Assembly: GCA_021234155.1 (NCBI GenBank)
Contig: JAJEKV010000072.1
Coordinates: forward strand, 2,600,436 to 2,664,435
Length of the DNA: 64,000 bases
DNA from: Isoetes taiwanensis
Lineage: Eukaryota > Streptophyta > Lycopodiopsida > Isoetales > Isoetaceae
Direction: 5' to 3'
Below the pieces are notes generated by a model. The model worked only from the letters and a program-made list of their open reading frames with translations, was not told the origin of the DNA and made no database searches. The translations under genes were made by a program, and so were the position numbers. Of this stretch, positions 33,757-45,866 are shown piece after piece (the stretch's first letter is position 1; each line of letters starts with the position of its first letter).

Positions 33757-36700
33757 AGAAAAAATGAAATTACAATTAACATCTGGTAAGTTATCAAGTA
33801 TTTTCGCCTCATTAGCAGGATCTAATCTGAAGGTGGTTCCCTTGCCCTTAGCACGTTTTCTTTGCTCTAATGGAACTCTGCTGGCACAGATCTGTGTGGA
33901 GAACACTAAACCCTTTGAATCATTTTTGCACAACTCATATTCTACAGTTGATTTTGCGCCCTTTTGATCGTAGATACCTTCCACAATACTCTCGCCAGCA
34001 AGGTACCATTGATCATTAATTTGAAAATTTTCTTCAACTTTAAATTTTGCTTTGGTGCACACAAGCAACCAGAATTCAGCACCCACTTTATTACCTTTAG
34101 GTGCAGCCACTGCAAAATTGTGTCCAATTCTGACTGCATCAGCTAAAACATTGGCATTGGTAGAATAAAGAGGTCGATCAGTCTCGCGTACTTCTGCATT
34201 GTCTGCATGGACAGCAGTTGATGGTTCAATTATGATGAGCTCCCATTTGTCGACATAAGCCTTTTCTCACATTCATCCCAGAGAGCCTCAATACAATAAG
34301 AACAGAAACAAGACAGTTCTCTCACATGCAACTGAGTGTAGAAGCCATTACTAAATCCATGGACAGAGTGGAGTTGCCTGGTATTTGGTATGGTCTTAGC
34401 TCCCCAGTTCTTCTTTCTGTCTATGTCTTTAGGCTTCACCTCCCAGTAATATCTCCTTATCTTCTCTTGCCCATTTTACCTCTTGCCAATCCTTAAAGCC
34501 ACAAGTGAATCTGTCTGCAGCCACTTTCACTATCTCGTATGCATTGTCCAACTTCAGACCTTCATGCTTGATTTGCGGACTTCTTAGCCACCTTCTAAAC
34601 TTTGCAGCCTTGCCATCATGTTCACCCTTTTCATGATCGGAACTAAAGAAATTCCACATCATCTCTATACGAGTATCTGGAGTGTATCTTCCAACAAAAT
34701 AGAATGATCTGGCTGCCTTAAATTGTGAGGTGCTCCATCAGAGAAAACAATATGCATTATGGGAGCTTGTCATCTGTCCTGCATATAGGCATGATGTTTC
34801 ATAAAGCAATGCCGAACAAATAATGTGTCATGTTCTCTATCATCAGACATATAGTAGTGAGTTTCCTCTTCCATCTGACATATTTCTTTGTTAATCCAAT
34901 AAGTAATCTGGACAAAAATAGTGATCTGATTATTGATCCAACTCATTCTGCTCCTTGAATGTATAGTTCTCTGCAAAGTCCACAACAGAAACAACCCAAT
35001 CATGTGGCAGATCATCCAGTAGATTCCTGAATTGCTTAGCCTGCCATTTGTACCTGAAATTATGAATTGGGATTGTAGTAGTTTGGCAAGCATAACATTT
35101 ACCAAATTCTTACGTGATGTTTTCTTGTACTGATGTTTCAATTTCTTCTTGGATGTATTATCCTTCAGTGTACATCATTCATAGTCAATGTATTCCCATT
35201 TGATCAAACTGACAATGCCTGCTTCTCAATTGGGCAAATTGAGAAATTCTTGATCCCACACTGACTGCACTTACCAAAAATACAATCGTTCTTGAAGAAT
35301 TCACTCATGCCTTGTGGGCAGACTAGCCCTCTCGACAATGCATTTGTGCTTGGTATTTTCTCTTCATGTGCTCTGCAGCTTCATTCAAGTCTGACTTGCA
35401 CACTTGGCAAGTGCAACTGCAGTCCTTTGGATGCTTGCTTCTCATTAGATTAAAACCAACAACAAGCATTTTCATCCTTACATGATGAACACAACAGCAG
35501 GAATTGAAGTCCTTCAACTTCACTACAAATCATGGCTTTAATTTCTCGAACATCCATGTTCAATGTTTATGTTGGGGTGTTCTTCCTTGAACTTCTGAAA
35601 TAGCTGCATCTGCAGGATTTACAATTGAGAGGGTCATCAGTTTGTAGACACAAGCAATGTTGAAGTGTTATGTAATGTGACATCATGCACCACATTCACC
35701 ACATCAAGCCATCATGTCCCATAGTCACCACATATTACAGCCACCATATCAGCAGGCACCACAATCACTATATAACACATTCAATAAATCATCTTGCCCT
35801 ACATGCATGACATATCATAACACCCTGCAACATTAGCATCATATCACATCATCTTACAACACATCTGCCATATGCAATCATTTTGCAATACATCTGCCAT
35901 GCATCATAATCCTGCAACACATCTACCATATGCATCATATATTACATCATCTGGCAACACATCTGCCATGCATCATATATCACATCATCATGCACCACAT
36001 CTATCACATGAATTATATTGATTGCAAATAGCTCATCAGATGCATCAAAGGCAGTCCCATCATATTTCTCATTATCTGCAACCTGTGACACATGTCTCAT
36101 ACAAATTGCATTCTCATCATAGATTATGTTTGCATTCACTATGCCCTCTGAAATGCACAACAATATAATGTATTTTTTCATAATACAATCACCACAATAG
36201 AGAGTGATGCAAATTGAATTGTGTACCTGTGTCTCCTTGAGATAATGAGCAGTATGATGTTCATGTATTCCTTGATCAAGCCTTCTTGACCTCACATCCT
36301 TTACATTTGGAGAAATTCTTGTGTTCTGCTTCTAAAAATTTTGTACAGCCTGGACAACCATTTCATTTATAGCACCAAATCTTCGAGCCCTGATGTAATG
36401 TACCTATTTGCCAGCAGTTTGTGAACCGATCCTTTCTTCTTTGCCAATGTAAAATTTCTGGGATGAACATCTAAAACTTTGCCCCTTCTTCTGTCACTAA
36501 CCTGTGTTGTATTCTCGGAAGTAATAGACATGGCAAGACAGGATCTTTTAGCTGCTAAACTGTCATTTAAATTGGATAGCTTGACTTATTGCATGGTATC
36601 TCTGATGTTTTGAAGAATTATGTTTTTAGCTTCTAAATCCTTCATCTCTTCACCAATCACACCTTCCATTGTTCTATCTCTCAGGAGATCTATTGAAACC

Positions 36701-36910
36701 TCTTTTTTGCTCGAAGGGTTCAATGCTCTTGTCTGTCTGTGAAAGAAGGAAAGCAAATTCAAAACAATCCTTCGTTTTGTTCCTGCTGTTCTACTTTGAG
36801 CAGGAGTTCCTGCTGCTAATTTTGCTAATTCTTCCCTCTCTTCTTTTCTTCGTCTTCTTTGGCATTGTTTGTGCATTCTTTCCTGTTCACGTGATCTCTT
36901 ATTCTTACCC
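33757..36910 (-). pseudogene. Broken DDE-type transposase-like gene (unassigned eukaryotic family)
   Basis: Read leftward. At 36,876-36,586 there is a basic coiled N-terminus (QCQRRRRKEEREELAKLAAG, TKRRIVLNLLSFFHRQTRAL). At 35,523-35,323 there is a Cys-rich part (CSCTCQVCKSDLNEAAEHMK). At about 35,150-34,920 the frame reads QFRNLLDDLPHDWVVSVVDF, AENYTF, then, after a frame change, WINNQITIFVQITYW. At about 34,870-34,720 it reads YYMSDDREHDTLFVRHCF and IVFSDGA, then, after a frame change, SQFKAARSFYF. At 34,663-34,430 it reads WNFFSSDHEKGEHDGKAAKF and LKLDNAYEIVK. At 34,110-33,757 there is a C-terminal part (GNKVGAEFWLLVCTKAKF). The conserved DFAENY, SDG-x-x-SQFK and NFF-x-x-HGKG-x-x-DG pattern belongs to a widespread transposon-like family with acidic residues in DDE-like order. 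At least two frameshifts. Confidence 0.55.
35690..36015 (-). repeat. Degenerate tandem array in an apparent intron of the transposase-like gene
   Basis: Loose 45-bp units containing GCAACACATCTGCCATATGC and CATCATAT recur several times. In the sense of the minus-strand gene the array is G/T-rich (ATGGCAGATGTGTTGC). Confidence 0.6.
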
Positions 36911-37924
36911 TTTGTAGTAGAAGCATTTCGATTAGCAGCAGCAAGTGGTTCTATGACAAAGAAAGTTGGCCAGACATGTTAGCTGTCCTGGCCAATTTTA
37001 TCTAGGTCAAACTTTCAATAAGGCTCCTTTCTTCGTTGCATCCTGTTGGCTCTGATGTTGCATTCCTCCTACAATGGTTATCTTCTACGGTTATGAACTA
37101 TTACTTCCAACTGAGTCCTAGAAGAAACAACTGCCTAAGGGATAAACATGTCTAAGATTTCCTATTTGATATAATTTGTTGTTGATACTTGTTTGTATAA
37201 ACTACTTCAGGTTCTTGAGCTATATGTTACAATTGCCTCCATTGAAAAGAACTGAATCTCATATCATATTTGGAGCTTGTTCATATACCCACTCAGCAAT
37301 ATCCTTCCAATCTTGTGCGTTGTTTGTTGAAATATTGTCAGCAAAATGCCGATGTCTAGACATTCACTAGTCTAGCTTTCTAATCTTCCCTTCATCTCTT
37401 GTTAACTTCTTAAAGAAGTCACATAACTGTGCATATTGAGACACGTTAAAAGATACGATTACCTTGGGATACTTTGTATAGTTTTCTTGATTGCCTTGGC
37501 CCTGGCAAACATGTGGTGCATGTAGACACTAGACACTTGAAGCGAGGACTGATTTTTAGCATTACTTTGCTCAACTTTGAATTACTTTAGGTTGATGGTA
37601 GAGCCTTCATTCTTTCATGAATCCAAATTATATGTAAGTCATGCTCATTTTGTAGGTTCTGAAGGGGAGAACCTTTAGCTCAAGTTTCTGTTCTGCATTA
37701 CATTTCTAAATTGCCCTTCCATATGTTGTTTATATTTCGTGTTGCAGCAATGCCCTCCTCAACTCCTCCTAAAAGGAAAGTTTATAACACTAAAATCTGA
37801 GGACTAGACAAACCCATATGGATTGAAATTCAAAAGTCTAGTATTACAGTTTAGTATTGTCCCATAAATAATGATTTGCAATTGCACCCTTTAAAGGAAA
37901 ATATAAAAACAATAATAAAAGCTA
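36911..37924. other. Gap, possible further exons of the minus-strand gene
   Basis: Short minus-strand frames such as FADNISTNNAQDWKDIAEWV (about 37,355-37,280) and YAQLCDFFKKLTRDEGKIRK (about 37,440-37,370) could be upstream exons. I cannot connect them with splice sites, and no family is recognised. Confidence 0.3.
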
Positions 37925-38010
37925 GTTAGGGTTATGGAGTTTCGATCCCCAGATCTTTTGCATCCATGCATGTATGCAAGCGCTTTTCCATTGAGCTACC
38001 ACCCCTAATT
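37925..38010 (-). repeat. tRNA-like segment, likely pseudo-tRNA or SINE head
   Basis: On the minus strand GGGGTGGTAGCTCAATGGAA gives an A-box, and GGGGATCGAAACTCC about 45 bases later gives a B-box. A stem TTGCAT...ATGCAA lies between, but the loop is about 10 bases, not 7. Not a normal tRNA. Confidence 0.4.
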
Positions 38011-38236
38011 GAATGCATATATATTTGTGTATACTGTCGGACAAAGAAACAGAGATAAGTTGACCAATTCTAAAATCCATGGAGGCATTCAAATTTCCTT
38101 TTGTAATAACCAATTAGATAACTGCCCAACAGTGAATGCTTTTAGCTTGGCAGAGAAAAGGACATCCAATCAACATTTTATAGTCACCAAGATCCTTGCC
38201 AGCTTTCCAAATACTGAATTCCCAAGGAAACTTAAG

Positions 38237-40031
38237 TCATTGGTGCTGATAGTAATTTGTGGAGTTATGCCTTAAGGGCGTGTGATGTGACCATTGGCGA
38301 GTTTGATACCATAAGGAGCTCCATATAGTTGTTTGATACCAAGTTTGCCTTAACTTGTCGGTAATAAGATAAACAACACTACCTCCATCTATCTGAACAT
38401 GGTTGACTTGATGATTCCCTACTATAGCATGGACAGTAGGCATGTACATAGCAACTGAACCAACTAAAATAATTGGGAGCAGAAGTTGTTCGCAAAGAGC
38501 AGGACATAGCTTTAAAATGGTGATCAAGTTATGAGGAATCTTGATATTTGCAAGTTCCTCTTGAATTCTAATGGAACATGAGCAAAAGGGCTAGCAGGAT
38601 CCAAGGGTGTAGGGTCCGTGAAGGTGGCATGGATGAGGTGGGGTTAACAGAGTGTTGTTCCTGTGTAGTAGCATGGACATTCATATGCGTGCATCCTTCT
38701 GCAGTTTGCATCAAACAAAGGATGCTCTATCATAATTTGAATATAATGTGAGGCATTTGTTTTAAATTGGGATCAAAGTAGATGGATTTAGTCGATGTCT
38801 CCAGTAGAACAGCAACTACTGTATAAGCCGAGTGCGTGTTCCGAGGCGTGAGAGTGTATGGTCAAGTGCCGAGAGTTTGGCGTGGGATGATGCCCACCCA
38901 ATTCGACTGTTGGACTAGAGGATTGAGGATACGATAGATTTCTTCCTGAGTTTCTTGTTCCAAAGGAGCTTGTGCGAGAGCCTGTTGAGGCTGTTATTGT
39001 TGTTGCGGATCGTGCGGACTATATTCATCGTGGGCCAAGGGCCCTGTTTACCATTGGCCAGCCAGAGTTGGTAAACCGTGAGATGTACCGAAGTAGTTTG
39101 ATTGGTCTCAGGAAGCTGCATTTGGATCTGTGATGATAATGTGATCCCATTCATAACAATGATAGCACTAAGCTCTAAGGGATCGAAAAGAGGAAGATTG
39201 ACCTCTCTGTTGCAAGGCTGTGAGCTTTGCTGATATTGCTGAGGCGTGGTGTGCACTTAGAAAACTATCTTTTGGCGAAAAGGCATGGGATAAGCACATC
39301 TGCACTCTTCCAAACTATAGTTGCACATATTGCAACATTTGCAGTGTGGAGGTTCATTTGAGGAGTTACACTCATTGGCAAGATGTCCTTAATACCTACA
39401 GATGTAGCACCAGATTTGACTGCATTGAGGTTACAATGATTGCTAAAGTTGTGTGGAGTTCTGAGGAACCATCATTGGTTGAATGAAAGGAAGATCTGGT
39501 CAAGGGATGTCATGGAAAGATATATTGACAAAGTGATTTATCAGTTCAATGGCATGATCCAAAGACAAGGGTCGCGAATATTCAGTCATTAACAGAATGG
39601 CGAGTTGTAGACCTTAAAGAAACCAGACAAGTATTTGTCTCTTAGTAGGATATTCCGTAAGTTTGTCGACGATAATGAGCAGTCGCTTAGCAAAATCATG
39701 TGCAGACTTTGTAGTTTGTTGTTGCATATCATTAAGTTGCTCTAGGATCTGTTAATCATTAGTTGAAGAGCCATAATGGGTAAGAAATGCCACTTTCATC
39801 TCTCATCAACTTTATTTCCAATGACTTTTGAGAAAGTGAAGGGCCAACGAAAGCTGCTGGCTGTTGCATGAGCAATAAACAGGCCGAATCTAGGAGGTGC
39901 CGAAAAGGCAAGATCCCCGAGTTTTGGATTTGTATCTCCTGAGTTTCCTTCAATATCTTGCGGAAGATCACCCATGTTGTAAACGTTAACAGATGGTTGA
40001 AGAGAAGGAGAAAACTGAAACTCATTAACAT
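38237..40031 (-). pseudogene. LTR retrotransposon gag-protease remnant
   Basis: Read leftward. At about 39,750-39,500 there is a gag-like helical frame (MQQQTTKSAHDFAKRLLIIV, DKLTEYPTKRQIL). At about 39,440-39,280 there is a CCHC zinc knuckle with an internal stop (CYIC-x4-GHLANEC), then HCKCCNMCNYSLEEC. At about 38,430-38,340 there is a gypsy-type aspartic protease (VNHVQIDGGSVVYLITDKLR) with the DGGS active-site form. About 20 residues later, in another frame, GIKLANGHITRP fits the end of the protease. Stops and frame changes make it dead. It lies downstream on the same strand of the primer-binding site at 43,724-43,735, so it may belong to that element. Confidence 0.65.
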
Positions 40032-41116
40032 AGGACTGTGCTCATGAGCTGGATATCACTTTGGTATTCAAGAGGCCAGACTATATCAAGGAAGGAACAA
40101 TGCAGATAATATCAACACAATTGACATGGTATAGAAAGATGATAGCTATTGGACTGGTAGGGTCAAGGGTAAGCTTATGGAAAAATTACAAGGATGTCTC
40201 AGAATGAGATTGTTTGCGCTGAGATCTTTAGAAGGGCTATATATAGGATGTGCACTCTATTCTGGTTTTTGAAAATTAATCACATGAAAATGACAGAGGA
40301 GCAATTCCTTTTTTTCTATACAGAGTCATATTATTATCACAGAGGCATTGCAAACATATATGGTACCTTACTACATCTCATGGCAACCTGCAATGCAAAC
40401 ATGCTGCTAGAGCTTTTGAATTGGGGACTAGATTCTTCCTACTATCTCATACATGGATTCATTGAGCATTTTACATTCCTCGATACATATACCTTTTTGA
40501 CCTTGTCTTTTACAGATTTCCATATTTTCTAGTTTCTCGATATCTGCAGGGAACAAGTTTTGGTGCTTGAAAGTAAGATTTTGGAGCTTCTTCTTCATCT
40601 TGATGGTTTCGACCGATTTTGCAACAGTTTGGAGTAGATAAACCCAGTGAACTAATGAACAATGAGCAAGTCAAATCCCAAATGAACAGTGTTCCTAGGT
40701 TCAGAATTTCAATGGTCGATTTTCACACTTTGGATGTCCCATTACTTTCAATGGTTGATTTTCATATGGTTTTTTGAACACACTTGGGACATTATTCCAG
40801 CTCCTTGTATGACGTTCCATCATAATATATGGTATGAATACGTATATTATATTGCCACGGCACTCGTATATATCGCCTTGAAATATTATGATAATAGTAG
40901 TACATATAAAGTTAAAACATTTAATTAGCACATAGCAAGGAAAAGGTTCAATCCCGAGAACTCTGCTTGGACTTGAAGAAGTTCTTGACATCTTTGAGCC
41001 AGAGGCCCTTGCCGATGTTGCATGCTGGCCGAACCCCATGAGTGCAATCAGGAGTGATACTGCTTCCTCTCCTCTTGTGCTAAAATCCTTATAAAATACT
41101 ATCATCTGGCCCTGGC
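40032..41116. other. No supported gene
   Basis: AT-rich sequence with short frames only and no motif. Probably retroelement interior or nested debris. Confidence 0.35.
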
Positions 41117-41415
41117 TTAGGACCGAAAGGTAGTACGAAGGGCCTTCCCCCTCTGAGGTTTAGATTTGTCTACCCCTGGACCTTTCCTCTTTGTCGCAAT
41201 GGGGGACAAGGCAGTGATGCCCATCAGTGGTTCTGTGGCTCTTCTGATGTCTTCTTCGTGCGTCTCGAGCTGCCTTCTCATTCTTTCTGCTAGCTTGCTC
41301 TCCTCATCATCTTGGTCCCCCACCTCTTCATAGTCTCCCTCAATCTGAGGTGCTCCTGAGGATGTGCCGTGGTAGACGTATTCGGTGGAGTCGAGCTGTT
41401 GGATGAAGCACTGGC
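41117..41415 (-). pseudogene. Charged retroelement-like ORF
   Basis: The minus-strand frame from about 41,415 reads DSTEYVYHGTSSGAPQIEGD, then DQDDEESKLAERMRRQLETH and MGITALSPIATKRKGPGVDK, and stops at 41,117. It is strongly charged with a short helix-forming part, as seen in gag-type proteins. The position between a primer-binding site and a gag-protease remnant supports a retroelement origin. No domain can be named. Confidence 0.35.
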
Positions 41416-42119
41416 ATCCTCATGTTCAAGGGTGCTAGATCCAATGGTTATATGGAAGCCTCCCCCACTTTGTTGATGACCTTGAAGTGCATGAATATGG
41501 TCAAGGCTGGATGTGATGAAACATATCTATGTCTGTGGCCTTTGCAGCTCATGTGATCTGGCATGTTCCTTGTCTGATCCCAGATCTGGTTCTTGACTCT
41601 TGCACCCCCACCCAAGATTTGACCATTTGACTCTAAGGAACCCCCCCCCTCCCCCTCCCAGCAGAAGGTTAACTTCCCAAGTCATACTGGCATATGATGT
41701 CAGTGTAGTAGGGCGTCCTTGTCAAAGTTGCGTGAAGGTCGAAGAGGTGATCGAACACTTGGAAGGCCTCCTCGATTCACACCTCGCTGATATGGCGATG
41801 AAGTTGGTAGGGGCCATTGGACAGAGACTGGAGTAGAAAATGGTTTGGGAAGATTGGAAAAGGATTGAAAAATTGCCTAGACAGGTGAGAGCAAACTTGG
41901 TGAAGAAAAACAGTCAAATGGGTTCCCCTTATATAGACTAGGGTTGCCTAGATTTCTGTGCCAGAACTGCTTGCTCAGAAAATCTATGTTCTAGGAGCTA
42001 TAGAGGTTCAATCTGGCTAATTTGAAGTGCTAATATAGCTAAAACAAGGCAAGAAACATATTAAAGTGGTTTATTGGGCGATTTTTGGACAATTTTGGGC
42101 CAAATATGGTCAAACCAAG

Positions 42120-42386
42120 TTACTCAGCGCGAAAGGAATTTCCGAGACTCTCGGAAGGGCATTTGGCATGGAGTGATTCAGGTGGGTTTATCTTAGCCAA
42201 TTCTTAACCTTTTTAGTGTTTTGAGGATTGCTAGAATGCAAATGTTGACTCGATTCTAACGCATCTACTAACTTATTTCATGTTAATATGACACCTTTAA
42301 GTCCCAAAATAGGCAAACCGAGTTACTCCGCATGAAAAGAGTTTCCAAGTCTCTCGGAAAGGCGTTTGGCGTGGAGTGACCCGAGT
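42120..42386 (+). repeat. Direct repeat about 205 bp apart
   Basis: A 65-bp block (CAAACCAAGTTACTCAGCGC ... CTCTCGGAAGGGCATTTGGC ... ATGGAGTGA) at about 42,114-42,178 recurs at about 42,316-42,381 with about 85% identity by eye. Each contains a short inverted repeat TTCCGAGACTCTCGGAA. Non-coding. Confidence 0.65.
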
Positions 42387-42540
42387 CACTCTTTTGACCT
42401 AATTTTTTTTTAACTTTTGGGAAAAAAAATTCCAATACATCATATTAATTGAAAAGATTTTACATTCAAGATCAAAATTTTATACAAAATGTTCTAAATC
42501 TTATTCTTTCTTTCAAACTCAAGATCATGCTTGAGCTTGA

Positions 42541-43130
42541 ATGGTCTTTCCCCCACCTTCTGCTTCTTCGTTACCTTCGATGGCTTCAACTACTTTAGGT
42601 AAGGCGGTCTGGTATTGGGGTCTGAGGTCTCCCACACTTCTTCTTCCTGCTCCTCTTCTCCAACTCCTTCTTCGACCTTTTCTTCATCTTGCTCCTCGTC
42701 CTCGTCCTCCGAGTTGGGTGATGTTGGGCGAGGCTCTTCGATATGGACGGTCTCCTGTGGCATGTCCTCCCTACGCTTTGTCCTCCTCTCCCGTTACCTC
42801 TCCCTTCTTTCTCTCTCCTCCCTTTCTTCCTCCCATTCCACCACCTTCTCCTTCCCCTTCCTCTCTTTTGAAGCCCCCCCTCCCCCCATCTGCTGTTGCT
42901 TGTGATCCTCTTCCTACTGCTGCTACTGCTGCCTGCCCTCACTCCCGGAGAGATTACCCCAGACGACGGTCTCGTCGGTGTGCTAAGTCCCTTCAGACGA
43001 GCTGCTTGGGGCTCACTCATCCGTGATGTGGTAAGTCTCATCTCTAGAGTCCGAGGTGCTGGTCTTTTTGCCCTCGCCCTGCATCGGCATCAACTGCTCG
43101 GGGATCTTCTTGCCACTCCTTGCGGCTAGC
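42541..43130. other. Low-complexity Ser/Pro or Glu/Arg-biased sequence
   Basis: All frames are long because of a CTT/CCT-rich strand bias. The minus strand gives an acidic frame (EEPRPTSPNSEDEDEEQDEE). It may be part of a retroelement gag, but stops interrupt it and no motif supports a protein. Confidence 0.3.
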
Positions 43131-43723
43131 TCCGCCATGCTAGGCGTCTTCCGGGGGCTCCTAAGTTTTCTCTGCACTTAGTGCGTTGCATATCTTACGG
43201 TTAGGGAAACTAGTTAACTTAAGCTGGAGATCAAGAGAGAGAGGATTTAGGGCGAAATTAGGGGAAGAAGGGCTAAAATGATGTTTAAAAAAATGAAAGA
43301 TGCTCTCCATGTTAGGGAATATGTCGTTGCCATTATTACTCCTATTAATTAGCCACCCTTATTAATGGTTATTTCCTTTTCTTTTTTTTTTTTTTTGAAT
43401 TTTTAATTTTCTAATGGTTTTGGAGTTTCAATTATGAATTTGTGCCATTTTTCATCCCGTCTCAGATTTAGATGATTCTTCGACCCCTTTTGCGTGAAAT
43501 TTGGTGCCAATGCGTAATTCCCACCCAATTTTACTAGAATGCTCATTCGACTCATTCTTTTCTCGTGAATCCATAACTTAGCATAACTCTATGACCCTAC
43601 TACTTGGGGAAAAAATATTTCTCCCGCTTTCATGTTGGAATTCTCATTCCATACTCTACTAGACCGGTTAATCTACTTAGTCAGGGTTGTGGCCAGTGCT
43701 AACTCTTGGTCAACCAAGACATT

Positions 43724-43735
43724 GCTCTGAAACCA
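43724..43735 (-). other. Retrotransposon primer-binding site (initiator tRNA-Met type)
   Basis: The minus strand reads TGGTTTCAGAGC, one mismatch from the canonical TGGTATCAGAGC. It lies three bases inside the inferred LTR end. Confidence 0.6.
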
Positions 43736-43738
43736 TTT

Positions 43739-45866
43739 TGACATTCCTCGCAAGTATACGACGCCCCGCCATATACTCCACGGGAAATCCCCCATCCAGC
43801 ATCGACTGTACATGGGCCCTCCGTCTGCCCCCTTCCTGGGATGGCCAGGATGTGGGTAGGGAAACATGGAGGTATCTTTCACGCCCATCCCCTATGGGCT
43901 CCTATAACAACGAAAGCAAACTACAATGTCAGCACTGGCAACAATATCAGGAAAAAAAAAGTGGCTAATCTTGCAAAGTTTTGGTCTTTTTTTGAAACAA
44001 ATCGGCTAAACTATGGGCCTTTTTGGGCAAAAAAAAAAAAAAATATTAGCCGAGTCTATTTCATGCACCACCTCCGTTTTGTCCGACTTTAGCTAACCGC
44101 AAGAAGGTATAAGTGATAAAAATTTGAAAGTTTAGCCAAAACTTAGAAGTTTTCATGTCAAATTTTGGCGTATTTTAGCCAACGTATTCTATCACATTTA
44201 TATCTATTATGGTTGGTTATATTTAGGTCTTGAATTAGAGCAAAATAACCAAGTGATAGAAGATTTTTTTTTTTTAATTTTTAGATAACAGTTTAGCCAA
44301 ATTTAAGAAAGTACATGTGGCAAAATTTAGAAAGTTTAGCTAAACCTTAGAAGCTTTCACCTCAACTTTTGGCATACTTTAGCCAAGTCTATTTCACCAC
44401 TTTGGATATAACAGTTCCTTAATTTTTTCCCTGAACAATATAATACAATCAACTAGCACAAAGGTTAGTACATCTATCCATCCATAGATATATCAAAGAT
44501 AACAATATATCATAAATCATATAAGCTCCTACCTAGGCTCAGACTCATAAGGGAAAGTAGACTGACAGCTGGACCTCAAGATAGAGCAGACCGAGATATA
44601 GCAATGCCGAGGCTGGCTATAGACAATGGCTAGGGTTGAACACTCCATCCACCCCTCCTGTGCATACTTTGCAGATGGGTTAAATCAGGCTCTGGCATGA
44701 TTATAACCTGTCGGAGATGTAGTCCCATGGTATCACACAATGGGACTACTCTGGGTTGCATCTACCCGGTCCAATGGGGTAGGAAGAGTTGCACCTTTCC
44801 TTCTCGGAGAATAGTGGCTCCATGGGCGGCTAGAGGATCATGGCGACACACGACCCGATTGAACTCCCTAAAACAAGAGCCAAGCCGACACCTGCAGCCC
44901 TTGAGAGTCAGGGCAATACCATTGGCCCAGGAAGTGTCCGACCCATACCCAGCCCACACGAATTGACTGCCTATAGGCCTAGCCCACTATGGGTCCCCAG
45001 TAGTCGCGCTCAGCAGGAGCCTCCTTCCACTTTGCCACTAACTCCGTTATGTGGTGCTTAGTCACTCCATAATCCCCGTAGCCGAGTGGGCTCCTATGCA
45101 GAGGCCGCAACTAATAGGAATTAAGGGGTCTAAACTAGGAGCATCTTCTAAATAATGGCTACTACGTCTCTACCCCCTTCCCAATACAAGAACCTTCCAA
45201 ATACAAGAGGAGCAAACATGATCAACCAACATCATCATCTCTAATACATGACAATAATAAGAATACATCTAATCCTAATCACATGCATCCAACTTACAGT
45301 TAGGGTTCATTGATTAGGGTTCAAGATCTGAACTGAGGGGTCTAGAAAGGGTCTACTAGAAATACAAGATACTAGCTCATCTGGAGTCCTAACTTCCAGA
45401 CGATCTACTTAGGAAACTACTTCAAATACCTACTCCGGAGGAACTTCCACCTGCTCCTGGGGTCTCCATAGCTTGCAAGCAAATCAGAGTAGCCCCCGCT
45501 CCCTCTGATGTGAACACTGTCTTGGGGTTGCTGATCTGAGCTATGCTGCAGGAAACGATTCTCGAAACAGAGTTCCAGGCGAATCAGGGTTCCAAGACAG
45601 CAGGAGCCAAAAGTGGCTTAGTGTGAGGGTTAGGTCATAAATAGGTTAGGGTTGCCATGTCATGCCAGGTGGCTCTAAATCGGGTGCGTCCATGTGGCAG
45701 GGTGCCCAATAAGATGGGGCCATGTGGAAATGGTTCCATGCGAAGGTTTGGGAAAGTTATGTAATATAACTTGGCTATGCCCCCCTATGCACACTTAAGG
45801 TCTACAACGCTGATATGGTCTTAAAATATATGCATTTGTATCATATATTTATAGAGGAACGTCACA
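43739..45866 (-). mobile_element. Inferred LTR, about 2.1 kb
   Basis: On the minus strand the segment starts TGTGACGTTCCTC (rc of 45,854-45,866) and ends GAGGAATGTCA (rc of 43,739-43,749). These are TG...CA ends with matching short inverted repeats, just before the primer-binding site. A TATA-like CTATAAATATATGA lies near the start. It contains a direct repeat at about 44,131-44,210 and 44,337-44,412 (GTTTAGCCAAAACTTAGAAG type). No second LTR was found in the window, so this is a solo or truncated element, or the other LTR is deleted. Confidence 0.45.

Noticed and set aside
34750-35150. Intact 123-codon protein
   Set aside because: It switches between two reading frames of the transposase-like gene. 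The conserved motifs only appear when frameshifts are followed, so it is part of a broken gene.
37925-38010. Functional tRNA gene on the minus strand
   Set aside because: A- and B-box are present, but the anticodon loop is too large and the acceptor stem does not pair well. Treated as tRNA-like repeat.
42541-43041. Long open frames on both strands (Pro/Ser-rich and Arg/Lys-rich)
   Set aside because: Explained by CTT/CCT strand bias. No motif, start context or splice support.
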